Below, in pieces: positions 37,876 through 45,874 of a stretch of 64,000 bases of DNA (position 1 is its first letter; each line of letters begins with the position of its first letter). Under the pieces are notes generated by a model, which did no database searches, was not told where the DNA came from, and saw only the letters and a list, made by a program, of their open reading frames with translations. A program made the translations under genes and the position numbers. Origin of the DNA: Verrucomicrobiaceae bacterium (lineage in GTDB: Bacteria; Verrucomicrobiota; Verrucomicrobiia; Verrucomicrobiales; Akkermansiaceae); NCBI GenBank assembly GCA_027484055.1, contig JAIXQH010000025.1, forward strand, positions 62,001 through 126,000, read 5' to 3'.

Positions 37876-38532
37876 ATGTCCACCTTTGAAAACTTTCTCG
37901 ACCCCTCGTTCGTCTCGTTGAAAATCTGCGGGGTGACGACACTCAGCGATGCAACGCAACTCGCTGAAATGGGTGTCGATGCCCTAGGAGTGAATTTCTG
38001 GCCATCTTCAAAGCGCTACCTCGCACCGAGCGAAGCACAATGGCTTCATAACCTAGCAGGGAAAATCCTGCGCGTGGGGGTATTCGTCAATGCCCCCCCC
38101 GAGCTACCCATGCAGTTATGGAGCGACGGCCTCATCGACGTGGTGCAGCTCCATGGTGACGAGCTGCCAGAAGACGCTGCCGTCTATCGAGACTCAGGGG
38201 TGCCCTTCATCAAGGCATTCGGCGTGAAAACGGTGGCTGATTTCGCGCATGCGACGAGCTACGGCGCAGCTGCGATTTTACTCGATGCTCACGCACCCGG
38301 CATCTACGGCGGGACGGGTGAGGTCTTCGATTGGGAAGTCGCCTCAGATTTTCGCCGCCAGCATCCTCAGCTGCCCGTGATCCTAGCAGGCGGCATCGTT
38401 CCAGAAAATGCCGGACTCGCTGCGATGAGCGTCCTGCCCGCAGCACTCGACATCGCCTCGGGTGCAGAACAGTCCCCCGGCAAGAAAGACTTCGTAAAAG
38501 TCGCCTCTTTCCTCACCGCCCTCAATCGCTGA
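37876..38532 (+). CDS. trpF: Phosphoribosylanthranilate isomerase
   Basis: A 218-residue TIM-barrel enzyme of tryptophan biosynthesis, converting phosphoribosylanthranilate to its ribulose form. Signatures: LKICGVTTLSDA with the catalytic Cys, GVDALGVNFWPSSKRY, VVQLHGDE, LLDAH and the phosphate-binding ILAGGI plus LDIASGAEQSPGKKD. It is apart from other trp genes. It is followed at once by tatD (5-base gap). The ATG at 37876 fits the family N-terminus; the frame is open further upstream to 37747. Confidence 0.92.
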   Translation: MSTFENFLDPSFVSLKICGVTTLSDATQLAEMGVDALGVNFWPSSKRYLAPSEAQWLHNLAGKILRVGVFVNAPPELPMQLWSDGLIDVVQLHGDELPEDAAVYRDSGVPFIKAFGVKTVADFAHATSYGAAAILLDAHAPGIYGGTGEVFDWEVASDFRRQHPQLPVILAGGIVPENAGLAAMSVLPAALDIASGAEQSPGKKDFVKVASFLTALNR

Positions 38533-38537
38533 ACTGC

Positions 38538-39350
38538 ATGCTCACCGACTCTCATTGCCACCTGGCCTCGCACCGTTTCACAGCGGATGAAGTTCCAGCC
38601 ATCATCGAGCGTGCCGAGGCCGCTGGCGTTACGCGGTTGGTCACTCTAGCGACTTGTCTCGACGATGTTGAGGAGAACCTAACCATCGCGAGCCACCCGT
38701 CCGTCCACGCCTGCATCGGCATCCATCCTTGTGACGTGCATCAAGCCCCGGATGATGCCGCTCTTCGCCTCGCGCGCCATCTCACCGACCCACGAGTCTG
38801 CGGGATCGGCGAAACGGGCTTGGATTATTTTCACCCCGCGCCAGAGGGCTGGGAACCAGAGCGGTTTCGCGAGCGTCAACGCAAGTTTCTCCATCAGCAC
38901 TTCGAACTCGCCGCAGCAGCGCGACTCAATCTGGTGATCCACACGCGGGACCGCGAGGGGGATGCTTCATTTACCGATGCGCTCGCTATTTATCAAACGT
39001 ATCACCAATCCGTGCGCGCCGTATTCCACTGCTTCATCGGCTCTTGGGAAAATGCCAAGCGGGTTCTGGATTTAGGCGGACTCGTCTCATTCGGTGGAGT
39101 CGCAACTTTCAAGACCGCTCATCAAGTACGCGATACCCTGAAGAAATGCCCGGCTGGCACTTTCATGATAGAGACGGACGCCCCCTATCTCAGTCCTGAA
39201 CCCTGCCGTGGAAAACGCAACGAACCCGCACTCATGCGCCACACCGCCGAGCGAATCGCCGAGCAACGTGGCCAATCTCTCGCAGACCTCGCCCATGAAA
39301 CCCAACTGACGACCGCTACGTTTTTTCGCCTGCTCCAGAATTCAGATTGA
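38538..39350 (+). CDS. tatD: TatD family deoxyribonuclease
   Basis: A 270-residue metal-dependent TIM-barrel nuclease. TatD signatures: MLTDSHCHLASHRF (metal ligands HxH), CIGIHPCDV, GIGETGLDYFH with the ligand Glu, LVIHTRD, VFHCFIGS and METDAPYLSPEPCRGKRNEPA. TatD proteins are 3'-5' exonucleases linked to DNA repair and quality control. Starts 5 bases after trpF, so probably co-transcribed. Confidence 0.93.
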   Translation: MLTDSHCHLASHRFTADEVPAIIERAEAAGVTRLVTLATCLDDVEENLTIASHPSVHACIGIHPCDVHQAPDDAALRLARHLTDPRVCGIGETGLDYFHPAPEGWEPERFRERQRKFLHQHFELAAAARLNLVIHTRDREGDASFTDALAIYQTYHQSVRAVFHCFIGSWENAKRVLDLGGLVSFGGVATFKTAHQVRDTLKKCPAGTFMIETDAPYLSPEPCRGKRNEPALMRHTAERIAEQRGQSLADLAHETQLTTATFFRLLQNSD

Positions 39351-39403
39351 ATAAAACTCCTCCCTAGTGTCGTTTCAAAGGCCTAGCTCCCATCTCTATC
39401 CGT

Positions 39404-39817
39404 ATGAAAACCATTTCACGACTCGCTCCCTTCCTGCTCGCACTCGCTGCTGTGTCATGCACACCAGATCATCCGCCAGCCACTGCCGCACCTACGCCCT
39501 CCTACGTCAGCCCGCAGACAAATCCGGTTTACGACACCCCGGCCGCCTACGAAGAAACTTCAGCCACTGCAAGTTCCACTCCGAGCGTCGAAGCCATCCC
39601 GACCACCCTACCAGAAGCCAACCCGACTCTTACGACTCCAAGACCACCTGCCTCAGTGAATGGCGCAGCCATCATCCACACCGTGGTCGCAGGGGACACA
39701 CTCTCCGGCATCAGCGCCAAGTATAAGGTCCCCGTTGCTGCGATTAAAGCCGCCAACCACATGACCAAAGACACCGTCATTCTCGGCAAGAAAATGGCCA
39801 TTCCACCCGCTCCCTAA
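39404..39817 (+). CDS. LysM-domain lipoprotein
   Basis: A 137-residue exported lipoprotein with a lipobox (LAAVSC, Cys19), a Pro/Thr/Ser-rich linker of about 65 residues, and one C-terminal LysM domain (HTVVAGDTLSGISAKY, then IKAANHM and GKKMAIP). LysM binds peptidoglycan, so the protein probably links the outer membrane to the cell wall. There is no catalytic domain. A strong terminator follows immediately. Confidence 0.9.
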   Translation: MKTISRLAPFLLALAAVSCTPDHPPATAAPTPSYVSPQTNPVYDTPAAYEETSATASSTPSVEAIPTTLPEANPTLTTPRPPASVNGAAIIHTVVAGDTLSGISAKYKVPVAAIKAANHMTKDTVILGKKMAIPPAP

Positions 39818-39831
39818 TCCATCCTACCCAC

Positions 39832-39867
39832 GCCGCTGCAAGCCACCGCTTGCAGCGGCTTTATTTT
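39832..39867 (+). terminator. Rho-independent terminator after the LysM gene, abutting the next start codon
   Basis: GCCGCTGCAAGC (39832-39843) and GCTTGCAGCGGC (39848-39859) form a perfect 12-bp stem with a 4-base loop, then TTTATTTT. The T tract ends at the ATG (39868) of the next gene. Confidence 0.9.
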
Positions 39868-40848
39868 ATGAACCTTCGACTCCTTCTTCTCTGCTGCCCC
39901 TTGCTCGTGGCCAGCTATTCCGCCACCGCTCAAGTCGCGGAACCCCCACCGCAAGAAACGACTTCCGGCGCTTCACCGCGAGAGGTCGCACTGGACAATC
40001 TTCTTTCCGAGAGAGATTCCGAGCAGAGGCTTCAAGAAGTCATCGCTGCGGCGCGTATCGTTGGCATCAGTGAACAAACGATTTTAGAGGCTCGCTTTCT
40101 CTATCACATCGACCGCCGCGAAGACGACGCTGTCGCAGCGATGCTTCCCGACTTCATCAAACAACGTGACCTTTTCAAAATCGAAGACTCCTCGATCTGC
40201 GGGCAAAAAGAAGATTGGCTGGCCATCAATGAATACGTGCAAGCGATGGCCCTGCTCAAACAAGGCGACAAGGCCGGCTTCAAGTCTCACATCACGGAAG
40301 CATTTTGGCTTAGCCCCCACCAAGCCGCCGCATTCGCACCTCACATCGAGCGCATGCGCCTCGCGGAAGCCATGCAGGCGGTCAAAATCGACTTCGGAAT
40401 GAAGCTCGCCTCCCTGAGTGGGAATGACGCACTCTCACTCAAAGAACTTTCCACCCACCAGAAAGCTCTCGTGCTGCACTTCTGGTCACCTAGCAGTTCA
40501 GAAAGCACTGCCAGCCTTCCCGACTATGCGCTCACAGCGAAATCCCTTGAGGAAAAAGGCATTACCATGGTTTCCATCCTCACTGGCGACGCCACAAAAA
40601 CTCAAGACGCCGCACGTAAGCTCCTCTTACCTCTGGGCCCTAAGCCACCTGGATACTGGCTCATTGACTCCACCGACCACCCCCTTGCTAAAGAACTCAG
40701 AGTTCAGACATTGCCCTTGGTCGTCCTCGTCTCTAACGAAGGAGGCATTCTCTTCAACGGCGAACCCGGTGATGATGACTTCTGGACCGCGCTGATGAAA
40801 ATCGATCCGAGCATCCGCCGTCCAGAAATGACAGGACCACCCGATTAG
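39868..40848 (+). CDS. Exported thioredoxin-fold protein without active-site cysteines
   Basis: A 326-residue protein with a signal peptide (MNLRLLLLCCPLLVASYSATA), a helical middle part (residues 40-170) and a C-terminal thioredoxin-like domain. The domain contains ALVLHFWSPSSSES, where redox members have W-C-x-x-C; both cysteines are Ser or other residues. LRVQTLPLVVLVSNEGGILFNGEP has the cis-Pro loop and final strands. It is probably a binding or structural domain rather than a redox enzyme. The start codon follows directly on a terminator stem with no room for a ribosome binding site. Confidence 0.7.
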   Translation: MNLRLLLLCCPLLVASYSATAQVAEPPPQETTSGASPREVALDNLLSERDSEQRLQEVIAAARIVGISEQTILEARFLYHIDRREDDAVAAMLPDFIKQRDLFKIEDSSICGQKEDWLAINEYVQAMALLKQGDKAGFKSHITEAFWLSPHQAAAFAPHIERMRLAEAMQAVKIDFGMKLASLSGNDALSLKELSTHQKALVLHFWSPSSSESTASLPDYALTAKSLEEKGITMVSILTGDATKTQDAARKLLLPLGPKPPGYWLIDSTDHPLAKELRVQTLPLVVLVSNEGGILFNGEPGDDDFWTALMKIDPSIRRPEMTGPPD

Positions 40849-40911
40849 GTTTCAGTTTGGTACGGAGTTTATAGTTAGTAAGGTCGACCTCAAAATAATG
40901 TTTAAGCTTTC

Positions 40912-40924
40912 TGTAAAATTTACA
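40912..40924 (+). promoter_or_regulatory. Candidate BlaI-type operator upstream of the BlaI-histone fusion gene
   Basis: TGTAAAATTTACA is a 13-base palindrome with a single central base, 60 bases before the start codon. BlaI/MecI repressors bind dyads built from TACA/TGTA half-sites, so autoregulation is plausible. The half-site spacing is not the same as in the staphylococcal operators, so this is inference. Confidence 0.45.
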
Positions 40925-40983
40925 CATTTCAACTTGACGCGTATCCGAACGAATAGTCTTCTCATGGACACCAACTCGAAATC

Positions 40984-41745
40984 ATGTCCTCCCCCCTACA
41001 TCCGTCCAATCTAGAATTACAGGCCCTATCGGTCTTATGGCAAGAAGGCCCATCTACGGTATCTACCGTACATAAGACCTTGCCCGACGGAAAAGAACGC
41101 GCTTACACCACCGTCCTGTCGGTGATGCAGAGTTTGGAGCGCAAGAGCTTGGTGAAGCGCGAGTATGTCGGGAAGGCACATGTCTACACTCCCACTTACG
41201 CTCAGGAGGTCATTGTGCAGCATGCCACTCACAATTTTTTGACTAACGCTTTTGGAGGACGCCTCAGTGATGCGCTCCTCGCTATCCTCTCCGCTGGCAC
41301 ATTAACGCTGGAAGAGAAACTAAACATCGAACGCGAACTCAAACGACATAAAACTATGGCTGCCAAAAAATCAGCAAAGAAAGCACCGGTTAAAACCGCC
41401 AAGAAAGCCGTGAAAAAAGTTGCCACCAAAGCTCCGGTGAAAGCCGCTCCAGCTAAAAAGGCAGCACCCAAAGCCCCTGCCAAAAAGGCTCCTGCTAAAA
41501 AGGTAGCCAAGAAAGCAGCGAAGAAGGTCGCTAAAAGCGCTAAAAAAGTGGCCAAAAAAGCCGTGACCAAAACCGTCGCCAAGAAAGCTGCTCCTGCAAA
41601 GAAAGCTGCCGCCCCAGCGAAAAAGGCCGCGCCTGCGAAGAAAGCCGCAGCGCCTGCTAAAAAGGCCGCTGCTCCAGCTCCTGCGAAGAAAGCTGCCGCA
41701 CCTGCTAAAAAGGCAGCACCCGCTAAAAAGGCCGCAAAGAAGTAA
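40984..41745 (+). CDS. BlaI/MecI-type winged-helix repressor fused to a histone-H1-like Lys/Ala-rich tail
   Basis: A 253-residue DNA-binding protein in one uninterrupted frame. Residues 1-122 are a complete BlaI/MecI/CopY-type domain: LELQALSVLWQEGPSTV, YTTVLSVMQSLERKSLVKRE with the recognition helix, AHVYTPTYAQE, and the C-terminal dimerisation helices. Residues 125-253 are a low-complexity tail of AAKKA, APAKK and KKVAK units like bacterial histone H1 homologues (Hc1). An internal ATG at 41356 (MAAKKSAKK) could also start a stand-alone tail protein, but no ribosome binding site is seen before it. No M56/BlaR peptidase is adjacent. A terminator follows. Confidence 0.88.
   Translation: MSSPLHPSNLELQALSVLWQEGPSTVSTVHKTLPDGKERAYTTVLSVMQSLERKSLVKREYVGKAHVYTPTYAQEVIVQHATHNFLTNAFGGRLSDALLAILSAGTLTLEEKLNIERELKRHKTMAAKKSAKKAPVKTAKKAVKKVATKAPVKAAPAKKAAPKAPAKKAPAKKVAKKAAKKVAKSAKKVAKKAVTKTVAKKAAPAKKAAAPAKKAAPAKKAAAPAKKAAAPAPAKKAAAPAKKAAPAKKAAKK
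41356..41745 (+). repeat. Low-complexity Lys/Ala/Pro-coding repeat
   Basis: The DNA coding for the H1-like tail consists of irregular GCN-AAA/AAG units (AAKKA, PAKKA). The same bases read on the opposite strand give a long false open frame rich in Ala, Phe and Leu. Confidence 0.8.
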
Positions 41746-41826
41746 TTCACAACCCACGTTAGGGGCACCGGGCCGCCTGTTTTCACGACAAGCGCCCGTC
41801 TGTCCCTGATCGGGGGTCGGTATTTC

Positions 41827-41861
41827 GGCGGGAGATCCTCAGATCTCCCGCCTCTTTTTTT
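41827..41861 (+). terminator. Rho-independent terminator before tRNA-Val
   Basis: GGCGGGAGATC and GATCTCCCGCC form an 11-bp perfect stem with loop CTCA, followed by TCTTTTTTT. It closes the BlaI-fusion transcription unit. Confidence 0.92.
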
Positions 41862-41933
41862 AGTCAAAAAAGGGGTTGCATCCAACATCACCTCCACCCT
41901 AGCTTCCCCGCACCCCAAGTGGGTATGACCTAT

Positions 41934-42008
41934 GCGCGGTTAGCTCAGTGGTAGAGCACCTCCCTGACACGGAGGGGGTCACTGGTTCGAACCCAGTATC
42001 GCGCACCA
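41934..42008 (+). tRNA. tRNA-Val (anticodon GAC)
   Basis: Acceptor GCGCGGT pairs with ATCGCGC (one G-U). The D arm has AGCTCAGTGGTAGAGC; the anticodon stem is CCTCC/GGAGG with loop CTGACAC (anticodon GAC); the T arm is CTGGTTCGAACCCAG. The encoded CCA ends at 42008. No pseudogene features or nearby integrase. Confidence 0.97.
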
Positions 42009-42032
42009 TCTTTGACCTCTCTTTTCCCTGCG

Positions 42033-42872
42033 ATGAACGCAGTGCCACCCGCACCCGATGAGCTCGCGGCCCTCCTGAGGCTTCTCGATGACGAGACCCC
42101 TGAAGTGAGGACCCAAGTGGCCGAGCGAATCGCCCTCTGCGGTGGTGATCTCAGCGAGTGGCTCGCCACGCAGTCACGCATCTTAAGCAGTCGGGAAAAG
42201 TCGCTATTGGTGAACATGCTCAGTGCCACTCGGCGGGACAATCTAACCCGTGACTGGATTGTCCCCAGCGGTGGCATCTCGGGACTGCGAGAAGACTGGG
42301 ACACCTTCGAGGCCTTACTCCGCACCCTTTCTGATTTCTTGCACGACGGGATTTCACTCCGCCAGGCCCTCTCAGATGCCTTGGATCTACTCGCCGAGGA
42401 AGCTTGTGAAGAAGGCGTAAGCTCGGCCAATGAACTGAGGGCATTTCTTTTTAACGGCACCCGCCTAAGCGGAAACCAGCGAGGTTACCACGACCCGAGA
42501 AACTCGGACCTCGCTTGGTGCATCGAAGAAGGTCTTTCTAACCCCATTGGCCTCTGCGTGATTTACATGCTCGTCGCACGCCGACTCCAATATGAAATAG
42601 AGGGCGTGAATTTCCCCGGCCACTTCATGTGCCGCATTTTCGAGGATGGCTACCCCTTGATCATCGACTGCTATGGCCATGGACAGGTGCACCTCCAAGC
42701 CTCGCTTTTGGAAAGCCCTGAACTCACCCGCTCCCAGCGCGAGATTATCGCTCAGTCTGCCGATGCAGGTAGCATCCTACTCCGCCTGCTCCACAATCTC
42801 AATGACGCGCTGCAGCGGGAAAATCGGGATCAGGACGCACGCATCATTCAGGAACTCATCGACACCCTCTAG
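42033..42872 (+). CDS. SirB1/transglutaminase-like domain protein
   Basis: A 279-residue cytoplasmic protein. A helical N-terminal part is followed by the SirB1-type transglutaminase-like domain: NGTRLSGNQRGYHDPRNSDL, GLSNPIGLCVIYMLVARRL, VNFPGHFMCRIF and LIIDCYGHG. The Cys in GLCVIY, the His in PGHF and the Asp in IIDCY match the Cys-His-Asp arrangement, so catalysis is possible but unproven in this family. ATG at 42033 is preferred to the TTG at 42012. It begins 25 bases after tRNA-Val. Confidence 0.82.
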   Translation: MNAVPPAPDELAALLRLLDDETPEVRTQVAERIALCGGDLSEWLATQSRILSSREKSLLVNMLSATRRDNLTRDWIVPSGGISGLREDWDTFEALLRTLSDFLHDGISLRQALSDALDLLAEEACEEGVSSANELRAFLFNGTRLSGNQRGYHDPRNSDLAWCIEEGLSNPIGLCVIYMLVARRLQYEIEGVNFPGHFMCRIFEDGYPLIIDCYGHGQVHLQASLLESPELTRSQREIIAQSADAGSILLRLLHNLNDALQRENRDQDARIIQELIDTL

Positions 42873-42879
42873 CAGCGGC

Positions 42880-43599
42880 TCACCACACGCCGAGCTCTAG
42901 CAACTGCCGACTCGCGGCTTCCGCCCACCCTCGATTCGCAGCCGGAGACGCGGGCGAAGGATGAAGGATCTTACCGATCCGCACCGCCGCGCCACCGGAG
43001 GCATCGGCACGCTTCAGCCGCTCTTCTGCGAACGCACCTACACCGATGAGATAGCTCGGCTTGAGCAGTGCGATGACTTCTCGCAAGTGCTGCAAACAAG
43101 CGGCCTCCACCGGAGCCATCTCAGCAGCGGAAAGCTTATCTGGTGTGAGGTTCGCCCCCGTTTCACTCATCCAGACGAGTGGGCAGTAGTTGAGAATGAA
43201 GTGGTCTTTGAAAAAATTTTGAGGATTGGGAAATCGCTCCGCAAACAAGCCCCACAAACGTCTGCCACTCACTTCGGAGCGGGTGCATTGGAAGCCTGTG
43301 ATTGGTCGCTTCGGATGCTCTCGTGCCGGGCGCTCGATCATGGTTTCAATGCCCATCCAGTCACGAACCGCCGCCACCTCGCCGAAGGGCACGCCGGTCT
43401 GCGCCATGCCGAATGGGCCAGGGTTCATCCCGAGGAAGATGACCCGCTTTTTCCCTTTTCCGAAACGTTCGAGATAGGTGCGATGCGCCAGCCAGGTGTA
43501 ATCCAGAGTCCGGTAAACATAGGCCGCGGGTGGCGAAAACTCCAACCCTCTCAACGCCGTGGCGAGCCGCTCGGTGGATGCAATGAGCTCATTCATCAT
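42880..43599 (-). CDS. Single-strand-selective uracil-DNA glycosylase (SMUG1 type)
   Basis: A 239-residue base-excision-repair enzyme that removes uracil and oxidised pyrimidines from DNA. Motif 1 is the SMUG1 form GMNPGPFGMAQTGVPFGE and motif 2 is HPSPASPAANRGW. FILNYCPLVWMSETGANLTPDKL lies between them as in SMUG1. SMUG1 is mainly an animal enzyme, but bacterial SMUG1-like genes are known in several phyla. It is encoded after ctaB with a 9-base gap. Confidence 0.92.
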   Translation of the reverse strand: MMNELIASTERLATALRGLEFSPPAAYVYRTLDYTWLAHRTYLERFGKGKKRVIFLGMNPGPFGMAQTGVPFGEVAAVRDWMGIETMIERPAREHPKRPITGFQCTRSEVSGRRLWGLFAERFPNPQNFFKDHFILNYCPLVWMSETGANLTPDKLSAAEMAPVEAACLQHLREVIALLKPSYLIGVGAFAEERLKRADASGGAAVRIGKILHPSPASPAANRGWAEAASRQLLELGVW

Positions 43600-43608
43600 C
43601 GGTGGCAG

Positions 43609-44526
43609 TTAGTTTTTCCAGGCACCCACCAGCAACAGAAACGCCACGGGAATGTAAAGCAGGGTGAAGAAAAACAAACGCCGCGCGGAAGTCCGCTCGC
43701 CGTCTCGCGAAAATTTCAGCGCCAGCGCCACCATCACCAAGGCCAGCAGTGGCCCCATGATCGACCACAGCAGATTCACCGCGCCGAAGAGCGTCGGCAT
43801 GCATGAAAAAACAGCCAGCATCAACGCGAACATGGCAGACAGCAGACCACTTTTCCGTCCGGTCAGATCACCGTTTGACCACATTTGATAGCCGACCGAT
43901 TCGTATTCATCACGACACAGCCAATTGATGGCGATGAAATGCGGGAGCTGCCACAAAAACAACAGCCCAAACAAAAACCACGCCTGCCAGCCGATTTCCC
44001 CTCCACCGCCGACCCAGCCGATCACCGGGGGAATCCCACCCGTGATGGCACCGACCAAGGTGTTCGTCGAGCTGTAGCGCTTCAGCGGGGTGTAAACGCA
44101 GACATAGATGAACACCGTCGCCGCCGCGAGATAGGCCGCGAGATTGCCGAGTTGAGCGGCTAAATGAATAATCCCGACTGCGGAAAGCACCCAACCGATG
44201 CCGAAGGCCACCACCGGATCCATCCGCCGAGATGGCAGGGGGCGGTCCGCGGTGCGCTTCATCCGTGCATCGAGATCGATCTCCATCACTTGATTAAACG
44301 CCGCCGAGCCGAACGCCGCGAGCGCCGTGCCGAGGATGGTGTGGAATAGCTTCATCCACTGGAAATCGCTCCCGCGCATGGCCAGCACGAAGCCGAAAAA
44401 CGTGGTGATGAGGATGAAAAAGTTCAGCCGCACCTTCATCAGCACCGCTAAATCTTGTCGCAAGTTGGGCACAACCGTGTTCGGCGCGTCCTCCGTTGTC
44501 TTAGCCACTGTTACCGAATCGTCCAT
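43609..44526 (-). CDS. ctaB: Protoheme IX farnesyltransferase (heme O synthase)
   Basis: A 305-residue inner-membrane prenyltransferase that adds a farnesyl group to heme b for heme-copper oxidases. UbiA-family signatures: AFNQVMEIDLDARMKRTADRPLPS (first Asp-rich motif N-x-x-x-D-x-x-x-D), YTPLKRYSSTNTLVGAITGGIPPVIGW, and WQLPHFIAINWLCRDEYESVGYQM for the second. Eight or nine helices. It may serve the same respiratory chain as the SCO/DUF420 genes at 7.3-9.3 kb. Start at 44526. Confidence 0.94.
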   Translation of the reverse strand: MDDSVTVAKTTEDAPNTVVPNLRQDLAVLMKVRLNFFILITTFFGFVLAMRGSDFQWMKLFHTILGTALAAFGSAAFNQVMEIDLDARMKRTADRPLPSRRMDPVVAFGIGWVLSAVGIIHLAAQLGNLAAYLAAATVFIYVCVYTPLKRYSSTNTLVGAITGGIPPVIGWVGGGGEIGWQAWFLFGLLFLWQLPHFIAINWLCRDEYESVGYQMWSNGDLTGRKSGLLSAMFALMLAVFSCMPTLFGAVNLLWSIMGPLLALVMVALALKFSRDGERTSARRLFFFTLLYIPVAFLLLVGAWKN

Positions 44527-44689
44527 GAGTGTCGCGGGACCATGACGCCGATCCCATGATTTCCAAGCCACGACTTAGCAATCTGCTCATTTTGTGTCAG
44601 CCCTCGCTGAAATGCGCGTGCGGGAGAAATGAAACGTCAGGCGGAGTCGCCTTGCCCGCCATGGATCAAAGGTTCGTCATCGGTGGAAT

Positions 44690-45874
44690 TTAAAAGACCC
44701 CGAAGCGTTGCGCGGCCACCTGCTCCGCCTCGCGGGTCACCGCTTGGAGCGAAACATGGTGCAGCAACGCCGCTTGCCGGCAGTCTTCATACTCAGGGCT
44801 GGCACGTCTGGCCCCGCTTGGTAGCTCGGCGATTTTCACCCGGATCGAGCCATACCGCGTTTCTACACAATCCATTTCCCGCCGCAGGGCATCTCTCCTC
44901 GTGTCCGTGCGCCGGATGCCGAGGGTGGCCGTTTCTTCAAAAAGGATGGCCTCCAAACGATCTGCATCTTCGGGTTTCGCCAATACTTTTAGTAAATGCG
45001 CCGGCCGATCTTTTTTCATCTGCGCGGGTATCGCAATGATGTCCAGCGCGCCCTCTGCCATCAAGCGCTGCATCGTGTGACCCAGAGTTTCACCACGGTC
45101 GTTATCGAGATTTGTCTCCAGCACCGTGATCGTTTCCGTGAGCCACGCTGAGGCGGTCCCAGTGCATTCGCCGATGAACAGCCGCAGCACATTCGGAATC
45201 ACCAAGTCCCTCGTGCCCGCGCCGTAGCCGACATCGCGCAGCGTCATCGTCGGCAGCTTGCCCCAAGCATCCGCCAACTCAACTAACAGGGCGGCCCCCG
45301 TCGGAGTCACCAGCTCTTTGTTAATCGGCGAGCCATAGACCGGCACCCCTTTGAGCAGTGCAAGCGTCGCTGGGGCTGGCAACGGGATTTGCCCATGCGC
45401 GCCAGCCACAAAGCCGCGCCCCAGCGGCACGGGCGAGACGACGACCCGCTCGATCCCAAGCAACTCGAAGCCCGCCAGCACTCCCACCACATCCACGATC
45501 GCATCCACCGCGCCGACTTCGTGCAAATGCACCTCCTCCACAGATACCCCATGAATGGCGGCCTCCACCTCGCAGATCCGGCCGAAAACACGAAGCGCCC
45601 GGTGCTTAATCCGCGCAGAGAGGTCGGAATTCTCTAGGATTTCCCGGATCTCCCGCAAGCGCCGCTCCGGCGCATCATCCTGCGCCTGGACATCCACTTT
45701 CTTGGCCGCAAAGCCATTCTTGGAAACCTGACTCACTTGCAGAGTGAAGTCGGAAATCTTTAATTTCGCGAGCTCGCCCTCCAAGTCCTTCAGCGGAAGA
45801 CCCGAGTCGATCAGTGCGCCTAGCAGCATGTCGCCACTCGCCCCTGCGATGCAGTCGATGTAGGCCGTCTTCAT
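44690..45874 (-). CDS. larC: Nickel pincer cofactor biosynthesis protein LarC (nickel insertase)
   Basis: A 394-residue CTP-dependent cyclometallase that inserts nickel into the pyridinium bis-thiocarboxylate made by LarB and LarE, producing the pincer cofactor of LarA racemases. Signatures: AYIDCIAGASGDMLLGALID, VEEVHLHEVGAVDAIVDVVG, VSPVPLGRGFV, GQIPLPAPATLALLKGVPVYG and ELVTPTGAALL. In Lactobacillus the gene is split into larC1/larC2 joined by a programmed frameshift; here it is one continuous frame. ATG at 45874 overlaps the larB stop in an ATGA. Confidence 0.94.
   Translation of the reverse strand: MKTAYIDCIAGASGDMLLGALIDSGLPLKDLEGELAKLKISDFTLQVSQVSKNGFAAKKVDVQAQDDAPERRLREIREILENSDLSARIKHRALRVFGRICEVEAAIHGVSVEEVHLHEVGAVDAIVDVVGVLAGFELLGIERVVVSPVPLGRGFVAGAHGQIPLPAPATLALLKGVPVYGSPINKELVTPTGAALLVELADAWGKLPTMTLRDVGYGAGTRDLVIPNVLRLFIGECTGTASAWLTETITVLETNLDNDRGETLGHTMQRLMAEGALDIIAIPAQMKKDRPAHLLKVLAKPEDADRLEAILFEETATLGIRRTDTRRDALRREMDCVETRYGSIRVKIAELPSGARRASPEYEDCRQAALLHHVSLQAVTREAEQVAAQRFGVF

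Noticed and set aside
41229-41918. Long minus-strand open frame (Ala/Phe/Leu/Gly-rich) opposite the BlaI-histone tail
   Set aside because: It is the reverse of a low-complexity Lys/Ala coding stretch and has no independent homology pattern.
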